Source of the DNA: an uncultured Eubacteriales bacterium | GTDB lineage: Bacteria > Bacillota > Clostridia > Oscillospirales > CAG-272 | Reading direction: 5' to 3' | DNA: 64,000 nucleotides | Assembly (NCBI GenBank): GCA_934393265.1 | Contig: CAKRQL010000001.1 | Location: 1 to 64,000, forward strand | Shown: positions 9,401 to 17,615 of the stretch, in pieces | Layout of the letters: the number at the start of each line of letters is the position of its first letter | How positions within the stretch are numbered: the first letter of the stretch is position 1 | Translations under genes and position numbers: made by a program | Notes under the pieces: model-generated | The model's input: the letters and a program-made list of their open reading frames with translations, nothing else | Databases searched by the model: none | What the model was told of the DNA's origin: nothing

Positions 9401-10593
9401 CGAATGCTCACCCTGCGACGGTTTTCCTCCGCTCACTTATCGAGAGCGACGAGTTCTCCACCGCGAAGTCGAACACCTTCTCCTGTATAGGAAAGGATGT
9501 AACCGGAAACCCTGTGTTCTTCGATATTGCAAAGGCGCCGCACCTGCTGATAGCCGGTGCAACCGGTATGGGTAAGTCGGTATGTATAAACTCTATTCTT
9601 GTCAGCATGCTGTGTAAGGCAAGACCGGACGAGCTGAAGCTGATACTTGTCGACCCGAAGAAGGTCGAGTTCCAGGTCTATGAAAAGATACCTCACCTGC
9701 TCGTCCCCGTCGTGACGGATGTCAAACAGGCGGCAGGCGCGCTCTCATGGGCTTGCGAACAGATGGAAAAGCGGTACGAGCTCATGATGAGCATTGCCGT
9801 AAGAAATATCGACGCCTACAACGAGCGCGTCGCAGACGACCCGTCGCTCGGCGAGCCGATGACAAAGATAGTGATAGTAATCGACGAGCTTAACGACCTC
9901 ATGATGGCGGCGCGCGACCCGGTCGAGGGACTGATAACCCGCCTTGCCCAGAAAGCGAGAGCCGCGGGAATACACCTGATAATCGGTACACAGCGCCCGT
10001 CGGTAAACGTCATAACCGGCGTTATAAAGGCGAACATTCCGTCAAGACTTTCATGCAAGGTCTCCTCGAACGTCGACTCGCGCACCATTATAGAGCAGGC
10101 AGGAGCCGAAAAGCTCCTCGACAAGGGCGACGCGCTCTTCTGGCCCGTCGGAAAGCCTAAGCCGCTCCGCGTACAGTGCGCGTTCGTCTCCGATAAGGAG
10201 GTCGAGGCGGTCATGAAGTACCTCTGCTCGCAGTCCACCGGCAACACGTACAGCGAGGAGATACTCGCTGAAATCAACTCTGCGGCGCAGAAATGCATGG
10301 CACCGAAGAAGGGCAAGGAGTCCTACGACGAGGACGGCGAGGACGGCGCAGGCTCCGACGGATATTACAACGACCAGAAGTTTATCGAGGCGGTCGAAAT
10401 CGCGGTACGCTCAAAGAAAATCTCGACAAGCCTTCTTCAGCGCAGACTCAGCATAGGCTACAGCAAGGCGGCAAAATATATCGATGTCATGGAGGACCTC
10501 GGCATAGTCTCCGAGCCCAACGGACAGAAGCCGCGCGACGTACTCATTGATATGGACGAATGGAAGGAGAGGCTCTCCCGCTACGAGTCCTGA
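6427..10593 (+). CDS. ftsK: FtsK/SpoIIIE family DNA translocase with very long acidic linker
   Basis: A 1388-residue protein. About four membrane helices occupy residues 15-190. A low-complexity acidic and Pro/Thr-rich linker covers about residues 200-880. The motor follows, with Walker A GATGMGKS near residue 1044 and Walker B IVIVIDELND near 1148. The C-terminal gamma winged-helix domain (residues 1317-1388) reads DNA polarity sequences in this family. It pumps chromosomal DNA through the division or sporulation septum. Clostridial homologues are usually about 750-950 residues, so the linker is several hundred residues longer than normal. I chose ATG 6427 because AAGGAG lies eight bases upstream; a GTG at 6418 overlaps that site. 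Whether it serves vegetative division (FtsK) or sporulation (SpoIIIE) cannot be told here. Confidence 0.96.
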   Translation: MADNKSKKQTAGGYAGLTGFRRAIPIILFAFSVFIALCFITQNTGTLGQAIAGFLTGLFSWAAYGIPLLLAIHAIFYPSDSGTHRVITRVIFTVITLVLIAALAHTFTVIGTEPVFTPRDFYEAGKSCVGGGFIGGVVAYGILRVIGTVGMIILAVAMAALYVAYCFSGKNSSLKRAGLSLLSLIVGFFALIEKGIKKLVRRSKEKNAEKTKRVENAKNENLYEDEFFAVDNGMQELEIPSLNIKESRDDESIEAHPTLHDTVYPKSEVGGENRPPRRVETDYGIGTDGTSDDESAHDGPADIIIESEAEAAPATDGDERDEAASEVFGKDFDPYDIDLSAPPKQTTTRRADPGVSEYEKPLDEVTEESLARARRLEEFERRKAQLLGKQPTTGTASGEAATGAHTAGAQTHTSAQSAATEPQKSNDTTATATEKKNESPAGGGGELSREEQIAKARNFRPDGAPQRAFPGRSQPNYTPDMQGSGSFSASPLDAETGCTNDDIKNILAGKSDDAEAPEDGETMEFGKAEPVASEPPVRAEDFNVDEFLGRYGTQTDASQSAAAARRDVPPATGTDGTTMSFGYEPARNTYAPPTTEGATTGYERRTSDYRPDNDTAGTHAEETQAQPTGGAATVSSARDGMSYIRTARFVSSMTAEPEKPEPEKTVIKDFKPASEILTELPERKQEAADTEDKQEDAPALRIERSKVGDSLSAPAVSAPEEEDVPEMTEEDEPEEDEEDATGLDSYTEDVPEAEEIPPEKQNPDILDYRKRFTIFSDSAPENKQSDNGASGGLDFEPGDDFEISTDGDKDETDDDENADSNGTDDSDAEYIDEPEDEIEENDSDETDDETDEYDDEPDEEDAEDDLPPFDNAKDVSTPAKEVSAAPDYSNYAPPPLTLLKAPPEVDDSDATEEIQRNSEKLIDTLASFNVNASIKGVDRGPRITRYEVVPARGVKVSQVTSLFDDITMNLASEGIRMEAPIPGQSAIGFEIPNAHPATVFLRSLIESDEFSTAKSNTFSCIGKDVTGNPVFFDIAKAPHLLIAGATGMGKSVCINSILVSMLCKARPDELKLILVDPKKVEFQVYEKIPHLLVPVVTDVKQAAGALSWACEQMEKRYELMMSIAVRNIDAYNERVADDPSLGEPMTKIVIVIDELNDLMMAARDPVEGLITRLAQKARAAGIHLIIGTQRPSVNVITGVIKANIPSRLSCKVSSNVDSRTIIEQAGAEKLLDKGDALFWPVGKPKPLRVQCAFVSDKEVEAVMKYLCSQSTGNTYSEEILAEINSAAQKCMAPKKGKESYDEDGEDGAGSDGYYNDQKFIEAVEIAVRSKKISTSLLQRRLSIGYSKAAKYIDVMEDLGIVSEPNGQKPRDVLIDMDEWKERLSRYES

Positions 10594-10618
10594 CACGACG
10601 ACACGAAAGGAATGCAGA

Positions 10619-10756
10619 ATGATCAACCTAAGGCAGACCGGCGGCTATGACGCGGACGAGCTTATAGCCGCTGTCGAGGTGCCCACCTCCGCCGGAATAC
10701 GCCTCAGCGAGATAACCCCGGCGGAAGCCGAATGGCTCACGGAGTACACAAAATGA
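10619..10756 (+). CDS. Small hypothetical protein, 45 aa
   Basis: A 45-codon frame 25 bp after ftsK. It starts with ATG after a GAAAGGA Shine-Dalgarno and overlaps the next start codon by ATGA. The product begins MINLRQTGGYDADEL and is acidic, with no membrane segment or known motif. The tight spacing on both sides and its own ribosome site argue that it is translated. I do not recognise a family. Confidence 0.6.
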   Translation: MINLRQTGGYDADELIAAVEVPTSAGIRLSEITPAEAEWLTEYTK

Positions 10757-11454
10757 ACGAAAACGAATATACTGCGGCGGGCAAAGACGCCGCGGACTCT
10801 CCGGCGATACCGGGACATAACTGTGACGGATGCGTCAATTACGCGCTCTGCCACCCGGAGAGCCATAAAAAAAACGGCGGGTCGTCAGTCGACGGTCCGC
10901 AGGAGGAAAATAACATGACAGTTGTAATGCTTGCAGACGGATTTGAAGAGATCGAGGCATTGACCCCAGTCGATGTGCTCCGCCGTGCGGGGCTCACCGT
11001 CCGTACCGCCGGAGTCGGCGGACGGGTCATAACCGGATCTCACGGTATATCGGTAGCCTGCGACATGACGGAGGACGAGGTACGCGCGGAGGATGTCGAT
11101 CTCCTGCTCCTGCCCGGGGGGATGCCGGGCGCAAAAAATCTCGACGCATCACCCGCCGTCGACAGGCTCATACGGGAGGTAAATGCCCGCGGCGGTCGCC
11201 TCGCGGCGATATGTGCCGCACCGTTTATACTCGGGCGGCGGGGGCTCCTCTCCGGAAAAAATGCTACCTGTTACCCCGGGTTTGAGGGGGAGCTCACGGG
11301 TGCACACCTCTCCGCCCTGCCCGTCGTGACCGACGGAAATATAACAACGGCAAAGGGCATGGGCGTCGCGCTCGATTTTGCACTTGAGCTTGTCCGTGTA
11401 CTCCTCCCTGGCGATGCCTCAAAGAAAATCGCCGACTCTGTACAGAAGCAATAA
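10753..11454 (+). CDS. DJ-1/PfpI family protein with N-terminal Cys-containing extension
   Basis: Residues 55-233 form a complete DJ-1/ThiJ/PfpI domain: DGFEEIEA carries the conserved Glu near the N-terminus of the domain, and AAICAAPFIL holds the nucleophile-elbow Cys. Family members act as glyoxalases, chaperones or amidase-like enzymes; which applies here is not decidable. Two starts are credible. ATG 10753 overlaps the previous stop, has GGAG eight bases upstream and adds a 54-residue extension with a C-x2-C-x5-C cluster (NCDGCVNYALC). ATG 10915 has a strong AGGAGG eight bases upstream and gives the standard 179-residue form. Both may be made. It is co-transcribed with ftsK and the 45-aa gene. 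Confidence 0.9.
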   Translation: MNENEYTAAGKDAADSPAIPGHNCDGCVNYALCHPESHKKNGGSSVDGPQEENNMTVVMLADGFEEIEALTPVDVLRRAGLTVRTAGVGGRVITGSHGISVACDMTEDEVRAEDVDLLLLPGGMPGAKNLDASPAVDRLIREVNARGGRLAAICAAPFILGRRGLLSGKNATCYPGFEGELTGAHLSALPVVTDGNITTAKGMGVALDFALELVRVLLPGDASKKIADSVQKQ

Positions 11455-11467
11455 GGACAACACAAAA

Positions 11468-12115
11468 ATGGTTATCGAAAACAGCAGCACGAATATCGCC
11501 TACCGCTGTCCCGCGTGCGGGACACTTACCGTCGGGTTTGTCGGGAGGTTTGCCCTCTCTGCCGACATGGTGCGCCTCCGTTGTCACTGCGGGAAATCGG
11601 CGGCGGATATAAAAATCGGAAATGACGGAAAGCTTCGGCTCTCCGTCCCCTGCATTTTCTGCAATCAGAACCACGCTTATACCGTATCGCAGAGCATTTT
11701 CTTCGGTCGTGACCTCTTTCTTCTCAACTGTCCGTATTCAAACATGGACATCTGCTTTATCGGCAAAATGGAGAAGATAGAAAAAGAAGCGGAGAGGACG
11801 GGCACAGAGCTCGAGCGCCTTATGGCCGACCTCGGAGCCGAGGAGATCGGTGACATGCAGCCGCAGGAGCTCGACCCCTCTGACATCCTGCCTGACGCGC
11901 AGGTGTACGACATCGTCCGCTTCACCCTCCGGGAGCTTGAGGAGGAGGGCAACATAGACTGCCCGTGCCACGCCGGGAGCGGTTATGACATACGCTACAC
12001 CGACGGGGGCGTGCAGATATTCTGTCCGCACTGCGGGGCGAGCCATGACATAAAAGCAATGACGGAATCTCAAGCCGAGGACTTTGCCACCGTTGACAGA
12101 ATAACTTTGAAATAG
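11468..12115 (+). CDS. Zinc-ribbon protein, unassigned
   Basis: A 215-residue soluble protein. Cys pairs occur at the N-terminus (CPACG, CHCG), in the middle (CIFCN) and near the C-terminus (CPCH, CPHCG), consistent with two or more zinc ribbons. Between them is a charged helical stretch (about residues 95-160) rich in Glu and Lys that could form a coiled coil. ATG 11468 is preferred because AAGGA lies about ten bases upstream; the gene starts 13 bp after the DJ-1 gene. I do not recognise a named family. The ribbons suggest nucleic-acid or protein binding, which is inference only. It ends exactly against the convergent amidase gene. Confidence 0.8.
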   Translation: MVIENSSTNIAYRCPACGTLTVGFVGRFALSADMVRLRCHCGKSAADIKIGNDGKLRLSVPCIFCNQNHAYTVSQSIFFGRDLFLLNCPYSNMDICFIGKMEKIEKEAERTGTELERLMADLGAEEIGDMQPQELDPSDILPDAQVYDIVRFTLRELEEEGNIDCPCHAGSGYDIRYTDGGVQIFCPHCGASHDIKAMTESQAEDFATVDRITLK

Positions 12116-12682
12116 CTATACTCCATAGTAGTCCCGGATACCGCGGTATATACCGATCGCAAAGAGATTCGGCGAATATGCCATGAGCTCTGCCTCGTAT
12201 TTATTAGTGATAAATCCCATTTCCACTATTACGGCGGGCATTTTCGTTCTCTTCAGGACATAGAGCCCCGGACGATATACTATCCCCCGGTTGTGGAGCC
12301 CTGTGACAAGCGCAAGCTGCGCAAGAATACTCTCACCGAGGGCTACGGCAGCTGTTGCACCCGGTCCGTAAACAAGAGCCTCCGAGCCGTTGGCGTCCGG
12401 ATTTTCCGACGCATTGGTATGGATCGACACAAACGCATCTGCGCCCCATGTATTCGCCTCTCTTATGCGGGCTGTCAGGCTCGACTGATTATCCGTGCCG
12501 AGTATTGTATCGGGATCAGGTCGCGAGAGGCGCGGGGCGAAGCTTCCGTTTTCCGAAAGGTACCCGTAAAGGAGATCCCCGACGCGATAGGTTATATCCT
12601 GCTCGTAAAATCCGTTCCCCTCTGCGCCGGTGTTGTACCCGCGCGGATTGTGTCCCTGGTCTATGTATATTTTGATTGCCAT
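12116..12682 (-). CDS. N-acetylmuramoyl-L-alanine amidase (Amidase_3), no signal peptide
   Basis: A 188-residue Amidase_3 (CwlD/LytC-type catalytic) domain with almost nothing added. The first zinc ligand lies in IYIDQGHNP, the second (Glu) in the QSSLTARIREAN region, the third in VSIHTNA, and the catalytic Glu in VIVEMGFI. It would cleave the bond between MurNAc and the stem peptide. Unlike CwlD and most relatives, it has no signal peptide or membrane anchor when started at ATG 12682, which has AAGGG upstream; the ATG at 12691 adds only three residues. Export is therefore unclear: it may work during sporulation, lysis or by a non-classical route. Confidence 0.92.
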   Translation of the reverse strand: MAIKIYIDQGHNPRGYNTGAEGNGFYEQDITYRVGDLLYGYLSENGSFAPRLSRPDPDTILGTDNQSSLTARIREANTWGADAFVSIHTNASENPDANGSEALVYGPGATAAVALGESILAQLALVTGLHNRGIVYRPGLYVLKRTKMPAVIVEMGFITNKYEAELMAYSPNLFAIGIYRGIRDYYGV

Positions 12683-12724
12683 ACTGCCCATCCCTTTTAC
12701 TTTTTATGGGTTCAGGTACAGTAT

Positions 12725-13486
12725 ATGCGGGAGGTAATAAGCCGTTACATGAAAAAAATACTGTCGGGTCTGCGGCGCGCCGTCGACGACTATACGATGA
12801 TAGATGACGGCGACCTCATCGCCGTCGGGCTCTCAGGCGGGAAGGACTCAATGACGCTTATCCGCGCGCTCGCAGAGCTGCGGAAATTCTACCCGCGGAA
12901 ATTCGATGTTATCGGAATAAATATCGACATGGGCTTTGACTCCCACACCCCGTCTGACCTTGCCGACTTCTGCCATGACGCCGGGGTCAGCTACCGGACT
13001 GTCAGAACAGATATTGCAAAAATTGTCTTTGACATAAGGCAAGAGACGAACCCCTGCTCGCTCTGCTCCCGTATGCGGCGCGGCGCGCTCTATTCGGAGG
13101 CAGAGGCGGTCGGCGCGCGCAAGCTCGCGCTCGGGCATCATGCGGACGACATAGTCGAGACATTTATGATGAATATGCTGTTCGGCTCCCGGCTCTCGAC
13201 CTTCTCTCCCGTGACGCGCCTTGACGGGCGGGACCTCACGCTGATACGCCCGATGATCTATATAAAGGAATGTGATATAATTTCCTACGCTAAGAAAGCC
13301 GCCCTCCCGGTTATAAAGTCACTCTGCCCCGAGGATCACGCGACAGAGCGGGAGAGAATGAAAGCGACACTGTCCGCACTCGAATCCGACTACCCGCACG
13401 CGAGGGAAAGAATTTTCCGCGCGATATGCGAAAGAGGGCTCGACGGATATAAAATCCCGTCAAAATCCGAAAGGCACATATACTGA
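12725..13486 (+). CDS. ttcA: tRNA 2-thiocytidine(32) synthetase-like PP-loop ATPase (TtcA)
   Basis: A PP-loop ATPase of about 253 residues. The pyrophosphate loop SGGKDS lies at about residues 36-41, and the [4Fe-4S]-binding pair sits in NPCSLCSRMRRG, the TtcA signature. A third Cys near SLCPED completes the set. TtcA thiolates cytidine 32 of certain tRNAs, using ATP to activate the base. The start is uncertain: ATG 12725 has no good ribosome site, whereas ATG 12749 has GGAGG at a long 15-base spacing; the difference is eight residues. The gene is divergent from the amidase with only 42 bp between them. Confidence 0.9.
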   Translation: MREVISRYMKKILSGLRRAVDDYTMIDDGDLIAVGLSGGKDSMTLIRALAELRKFYPRKFDVIGINIDMGFDSHTPSDLADFCHDAGVSYRTVRTDIAKIVFDIRQETNPCSLCSRMRRGALYSEAEAVGARKLALGHHADDIVETFMMNMLFGSRLSTFSPVTRLDGRDLTLIRPMIYIKECDIISYAKKAALPVIKSLCPEDHATERERMKATLSALESDYPHARERIFRAICERGLDGYKIPSKSERHIY

Positions 13487-13490
13487 AAAA

Positions 13491-13582
13491 AGAGCCCTGC
13501 ACAGGCTGTCTGCCGTACCGTCATCCGGAAATTTCCGGCTCACTGCGGTACCGCGCCCCTGCATGGCTCTTTTTTCTTTTTT
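13491..13582 (+). terminator. Long nested-hairpin terminator after ttcA
   Basis: An outer stem (GAGCCcTGCA with TGCAtGGCTC) ends in two T-tracts. Inside it lie a middle stem (GCCGTACCG with CGGTACCGC) and an inner perfect palindrome, CCGGAAATTTCCGG. The whole can fold into one 80-nt rod. The T-tracts support rho-independent termination of ttcA. Confidence 0.85.
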
Positions 13583-13607
13583 CCGTAGGAAAGCTGTCTT
13601 TCATTTC

Positions 13608-14543
13608 TCACCGTGAAAGACGGGTATTTGAGTGCGGAGGGAGAACGCGCGGCTCACCATCGCATTTCACATAAACGGCAATATCCGCAGGATTTACAAG
13701 CCAACTGCTGTCCGACGCAGAGCAGGCTGCGGAAGCCGCCGCTGCATACGCGAATATCGCGGCTACCGTATCGGTATAATACTCCCCGCTATGTCTCACA
13801 GCGGAGCCGACAAAGGAGCCGAGGCGCGCCCAACCGTCATCCGAGTCGTAATCGGAGGAATGGACACCGAGACAGAAAAATTTCATCTCCCCGTCGTCCG
13901 GAAAGTCAAAATACCGCTCCGAAACCTCGGAGAGCCGGTCATGCCCTACTGTGTACACCCAGTCCATAGGGTCAGGCATGGAGAAGCCGTCGTTACCGCA
14001 CTCCGGTCCGGTTCTGCGTATGTCTCTGTAGCCGCGGGCGCGGACAAGCTCCGGCACCGGGGCGGGCTGGCGGAAGAAGGGATAAACGAATCCGGTGACG
14101 CTTCCCTCGCCGAAAATATCTTCTATCCGGCGCTTGCCCTCGTCGACAAAGCGCATATAATCCTCTATCAGCGCGTCATATCTCCATCCCTGCGGATGGC
14201 GACGAAGGAGAAGCCCCGGGGTGCCGGGGACGCGGTATATTTTTTCCGGGTCGGCGCATGATTCACAGAACGTCTCATCGGTAATTGCGGCAACATACCG
14301 CTCCTCAAGGAGGTGCGGATGGTGTACGGTATGATTTGCGACGCCGTACGTGCCGTACAACCCGCGGATATAATCCTTCGTATATTTCTCAAGGTTATCC
14401 GGAACAAGATTAAAAGTTCCCTTTATTCCGGCGGGTGCTATCGCAGATATGAATTTTCTGTCGGCTCTGACATTTCCGTCGTCTATGGAGAATGTCAGGC
14501 ACTTTCGCACATGTCCCGGGAAATATCCAAAATCGGTGTTCAT
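13608..14543 (-). CDS. Polysaccharide deacetylase family protein (NodB fold)
   Basis: A 311-residue protein with NodB-type motifs: FSIDDGN near the N-terminus supplies the paired Asp residues, and NHTVHHPHL supplies the H-x3-H metal ligands. FVYPFFRQP resembles motif 3. Such enzymes remove N-acetyl groups from chitin-like polymers or peptidoglycan. No signal peptide is seen, so a cytosolic substrate is possible. It starts 11 bp after the cysE stop, with GGAGG just upstream, so it is translationally close to cysE. The functional link to cysteine synthesis is not obvious. Confidence 0.85.
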   Translation of the reverse strand: MNTDFGYFPGHVRKCLTFSIDDGNVRADRKFISAIAPAGIKGTFNLVPDNLEKYTKDYIRGLYGTYGVANHTVHHPHLLEERYVAAITDETFCESCADPEKIYRVPGTPGLLLRRHPQGWRYDALIEDYMRFVDEGKRRIEDIFGEGSVTGFVYPFFRQPAPVPELVRARGYRDIRRTGPECGNDGFSMPDPMDWVYTVGHDRLSEVSERYFDFPDDGEMKFFCLGVHSSDYDSDDGWARLGSFVGSAVRHSGEYYTDTVAAIFAYAAAASAACSASDSSWLVNPADIAVYVKCDGEPRVLPPHSNTRLSR

Positions 14544-14554
14544 AAGTCCTCCGT

Positions 14555-15427
14555 TCAGCGTTTTGTGCCGCCGTCGTAGTATACGACGCTCCCCGCCTCG
14601 ACCGAATGGGTCAGCCAGACATTACCGCCTATCACACAGCCGTCGCCTATTTTTGTATTTCCTCCGAGTATTGTGGCGTTTGCGTAGATTATTACATTGT
14701 TGCCTATATCGGGGTGGCGCTTTATTCCCTTGACAGGGTTACCGTTTTTATCGAGCTCAAAGCTCTTCGCCCCGAGGGTAACCCCCTGATAGAGCTTCAC
14801 ATGCTCGCCTATTGTGGTGGTCTCACCTATTACTATACCGGTTCCGTGGTCTATGAAGAAATACTTCCCTATTTTTGCTCCGGCATGGATATCTATGCCG
14901 GTTTTTTCATGCGCGTATTCGGTCATAAGGCGCGGAATATACGGAACGCCGAGCATGTAGAAAAGGTGCGCTATTCTGTATATTGATATTGCGTAAAAGC
15001 CGGGATAGGAGAGTATAACCTCGCCGACAGAGCGTGCGGCAGGGTCTCCCTCATAGATTGCTTCTGCATCAAGGAGAAGATTATCGCGTATCTCCGGGAT
15101 AGCCGAAAGTATACGGTCACAGATCTCATCCGTATCGGTTGCAATGTGGCAGGCGGTCGGCTCGCCACCGCACCCGTCCTGCCCGCCACAGCCGACAGAG
15201 GCGCAGAAGCCTACAGCCGCCGTTGCCTCGTGCCGCATCAGGCGGTGTGCCGTATCGAATATTTCTCCCGGTGTCATCGCCCGCGCCGGGTGAAAATAGC
15301 GCGGAAACATCAGTGTCTGAAGTGTTTTTATAAGCTCTATGACATTCTTTCTCGACGGTACGGGGTGAAGAGCTGCGCCGCCGTCACCGAGAGCCTCAAG
15401 TATTCTGTTCTTTGCTTCTTCTGTCAT
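14555..15427 (-). CDS. cysE: Serine O-acetyltransferase
   Basis: A 290-residue serine acetyltransferase, which makes O-acetylserine, the substrate of CysK (gene at 23775). The N-terminal helical domain contains a Cys-rich loop (CGGQDGCGG region) seen in some longer anaerobe CysE proteins. The C-terminal half is a left-handed beta-helix with hexapeptide repeats; the catalytic His/Asp region lies in FFIDHGTGIVIG. I chose ATG 15427 because AGGAG lies eight bases upstream; an upstream in-frame ATG at 15475 falls inside the neighbouring terminator. It is followed by the deacetylase gene in the same operon. Confidence 0.95.
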   Translation of the reverse strand: MTEEAKNRILEALGDGGAALHPVPSRKNVIELIKTLQTLMFPRYFHPARAMTPGEIFDTAHRLMRHEATAAVGFCASVGCGGQDGCGGEPTACHIATDTDEICDRILSAIPEIRDNLLLDAEAIYEGDPAARSVGEVILSYPGFYAISIYRIAHLFYMLGVPYIPRLMTEYAHEKTGIDIHAGAKIGKYFFIDHGTGIVIGETTTIGEHVKLYQGVTLGAKSFELDKNGNPVKGIKRHPDIGNNVIIYANATILGGNTKIGDGCVIGGNVWLTHSVEAGSVVYYDGGTKR

Positions 15428-15455
15428 TTTTTTGCTCCTGTGATATCGCGTATTT

Positions 15456-15493
15456 TCGGAAAAAGGGAGAGGCATGTAAAGTATGCCTCTCCC
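15456..15493 (-). terminator. Terminator of the secreted coiled-coil gene
   Basis: A perfect 11-bp stem (GGGAGAGGCAT/ATGCCTCTCCC, 15465-15493) is followed on the minus strand by TTTTTCC. It separates the gene at 15556 from cysE. Confidence 0.92.
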
Positions 15494-15555
15494 GCGTGGC
15501 AGGTGCGGTAGCCGCGCCGCCCCGTATTAATTGTATGATTTTTCCGGGTCTTATG

Positions 15556-17226
15556 TCAGTCTTTCTTCATGATGTCGGCAACAGTAGCAAGCGCCGTGCC
15601 AACAGAACCGGTCGGTGCGCCGGCTGCCGAAACCGTTGCCGCAGTGCCGCACGCGGTGCGGAACTCCGCATTTGCCGCACGGACAGCCGCATTGTAATCC
15701 GCGGTCGCCGCAGTGAGCTTTTCCTTTGCTGCAACCACCCCTGAATATGTGAGATCCGCATCTGAGAGCGACTGACTTGCGGTGACTATCGCCGCGCGGC
15801 GCTCAGAAAGCGTCTTTGCCGTCCCTATTGCGTCAACCGCGGTTATAAACTTACGGCTGTTGCCCTCGCGGCAATTTATCTTTGTTTCAGCCTCAGAGAG
15901 GAGAAGGTTGGCTTCTATAACTCCGTCTATGCCGGAGATGTTGCCCTTTTCTTTGAGAGCGTTTGCCTTGTCGACAGCCGCCTTGATAGCCGCGTAGTCA
16001 CTCCCCTTTACAAGAGCTTCAAGCGGCTTTACGGCAGCGATGTAGGCTGTTGCCGCGGCGTTGGACTCCGCTATCTCTTTTTCGAGCCCGTCGATAAGTC
16101 CGCAGAGTCTCTTGAACTCGGTGTTCGCCTTAGAGAGCTCGGGATACCTTTCAGAAAGTGCGTCACGATAGGTTTTGCAGTCCTCTATGTTGCTTTTCTT
16201 TGCGCTGTAATAGGAGGTATATGTAGCCTTTGTAACGAGAGACTCAAGCTCGGGAAGAGAATTAACAAAGTAGAAGGAGGTCATCGCGGTCATGCAGTCC
16301 TCATTCTCTGTCGTGAAGTTATACTTGTTGACAAGGGCGGACATAACGTCCGTAACCTTCTGACGGAACACATCGTTTGTCGAAGCGTCGTATGCCGTCA
16401 TCATCTCTATAACGAGCGCCTCCACCTCTCTCTGCATCGCGTCACCGGCAACGCTTCTTATGAAGGAGCCGTCATAGACCGCGACATTGTCAAGCATGGT
16501 AACCGTCTTTGCAACGGAGCCATACTCCTGTCTTTTAGCGGTTCCGACCCTTATGACATCCGCCTTTACAAACTCCGGCGCATCCTCGGTAACGGTGGCT
16601 ACCTCTGCGCCTTCTGCATCAAAGAGCGTCGCGGTATATTTTCCGGTCTCATAATCCATGTGGAAAGAGAGCGAATACCATGCTCCGGCAGTCAGGGAAA
16701 CGCCCTCGACAGCCACAAGCTCTCCGTTCACCATACGGCGGAAACCGGGTATGTTTTTGTTTGTACCGACGGTGACAAGCTCGTATTTTTTCTGAATTCC
16801 GTCATCGTCAAGGTCGTTCGTCACAAGGACGACATGTACGGTACCGCCGCCATTGGGCTTATCTGCCTGTGTATCATCTGTACTGAAATCAAACGATACG
16901 CCTATTCCCCTTGTGTAGGAGCCGACGGACACCTTGAACTCCGCCGCAACAGCCTTTACATTATTCGGAGGAGCTATTTTGAACACATGGTTTCCGTCAA
17001 TCTCGGTAACAGTGAACGCATCGTTAGCCGGCTCATAGATATCCGCGCTCTGATACGGGTTGTCTGTATCCTCAAAATCAAGCACGGTGTACTGAAGATT
17101 TTCGTAGTACTCAAGCGCAAGAGACGGGTCGATCTCATCCTCCTGCGCATACGCCCCCAGCGAGAACGCCGAGAGAATCACCGCAACGGCGGTGAGCAGA
17201 AGGAATAGCTTCGCGAATCTTTTCAT
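15556..17226 (-). CDS. Secreted protein, LamG-like N-terminal part and helical C-terminal part
   Basis: A 556-residue exported protein. The signal peptide covers residues 1-27 (basic start, hydrophobic core, AYA cleavage site). Residues about 45-240 are beta-rich and resemble a concanavalin/LamG-type jelly roll (a YSLSFHMDYETGKY stretch followed by a description of a value and a label). Residues about 250-540 are helical, rich in Ala, Glu and Lys, and likely coiled coil. I see no sortase motif, membrane anchor or catalytic motif, so it may be released or held by wall binding. It has its own promoter and terminator. Function is unknown; binding to a glycan is a guess from the jelly-roll resemblance. 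Confidence 0.82.
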   Translation of the reverse strand: MKRFAKLFLLLTAVAVILSAFSLGAYAQEDEIDPSLALEYYENLQYTVLDFEDTDNPYQSADIYEPANDAFTVTEIDGNHVFKIAPPNNVKAVAAEFKVSVGSYTRGIGVSFDFSTDDTQADKPNGGGTVHVVLVTNDLDDDGIQKKYELVTVGTNKNIPGFRRMVNGELVAVEGVSLTAGAWYSLSFHMDYETGKYTATLFDAEGAEVATVTEDAPEFVKADVIRVGTAKRQEYGSVAKTVTMLDNVAVYDGSFIRSVAGDAMQREVEALVIEMMTAYDASTNDVFRQKVTDVMSALVNKYNFTTENEDCMTAMTSFYFVNSLPELESLVTKATYTSYYSAKKSNIEDCKTYRDALSERYPELSKANTEFKRLCGLIDGLEKEIAESNAAATAYIAAVKPLEALVKGSDYAAIKAAVDKANALKEKGNISGIDGVIEANLLLSEAETKINCREGNSRKFITAVDAIGTAKTLSERRAAIVTASQSLSDADLTYSGVVAAKEKLTAATADYNAAVRAANAEFRTACGTAATVSAAGAPTGSVGTALATVADIMKKD

Positions 17227-17274
17227 ATCAAATCTCCCTTTTTGTGTGACTGGAATGTATCTTTATTCATATCA

Positions 17275-17303
17275 ATTATATCATCACGCGCCGAAAAAAT
17301 CAA
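17275..17303 (-). promoter_or_regulatory. Promoter of the secreted protein gene
   Basis: Minus-strand TTGATT (17298-17303), 17 bp, TATAAT (17275-17280). The 17227-17615 intergenic region holds only this and the divergent helicase promoter. Confidence 0.75.
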
Positions 17304-17462
17304 CACGGCAAATATGGCAAATTTTCGTCTTTCCTTTTGTGCTCTTTGTACAATGTCGCTCGTTTTTTTGGTGTGCGCGAGCGTGCGCGACGGTTCATGG
17401 AGCGGATTTTTGCAAACGGCGTGGGGCGTGTAGCAAAAAAGCGTTTTTTTTGCTATTTTTTA

Positions 17463-17491
17463 TTGATTTTTCGGTTTCGGTATGATAGAAT
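17463..17491 (+). promoter_or_regulatory. Helicase gene promoter
   Basis: TTGATT (17463-17468), 17 bp, TAGAAT (17486-17491), with TATGA before the -10. It leaves a leader of about 115 nt. Confidence 0.8.
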
Positions 17492-17615
17492 AATATGTAG
17501 GCTTTTATTCACGCGGCTGTACCATTGGGTGCAAACGCGGTCATATCATATGAATTCCGGGCTTTCAGCCTTTACATAAATCTGGGGATGCCCCCCAAAA
17601 AACGGAGGCAATACG

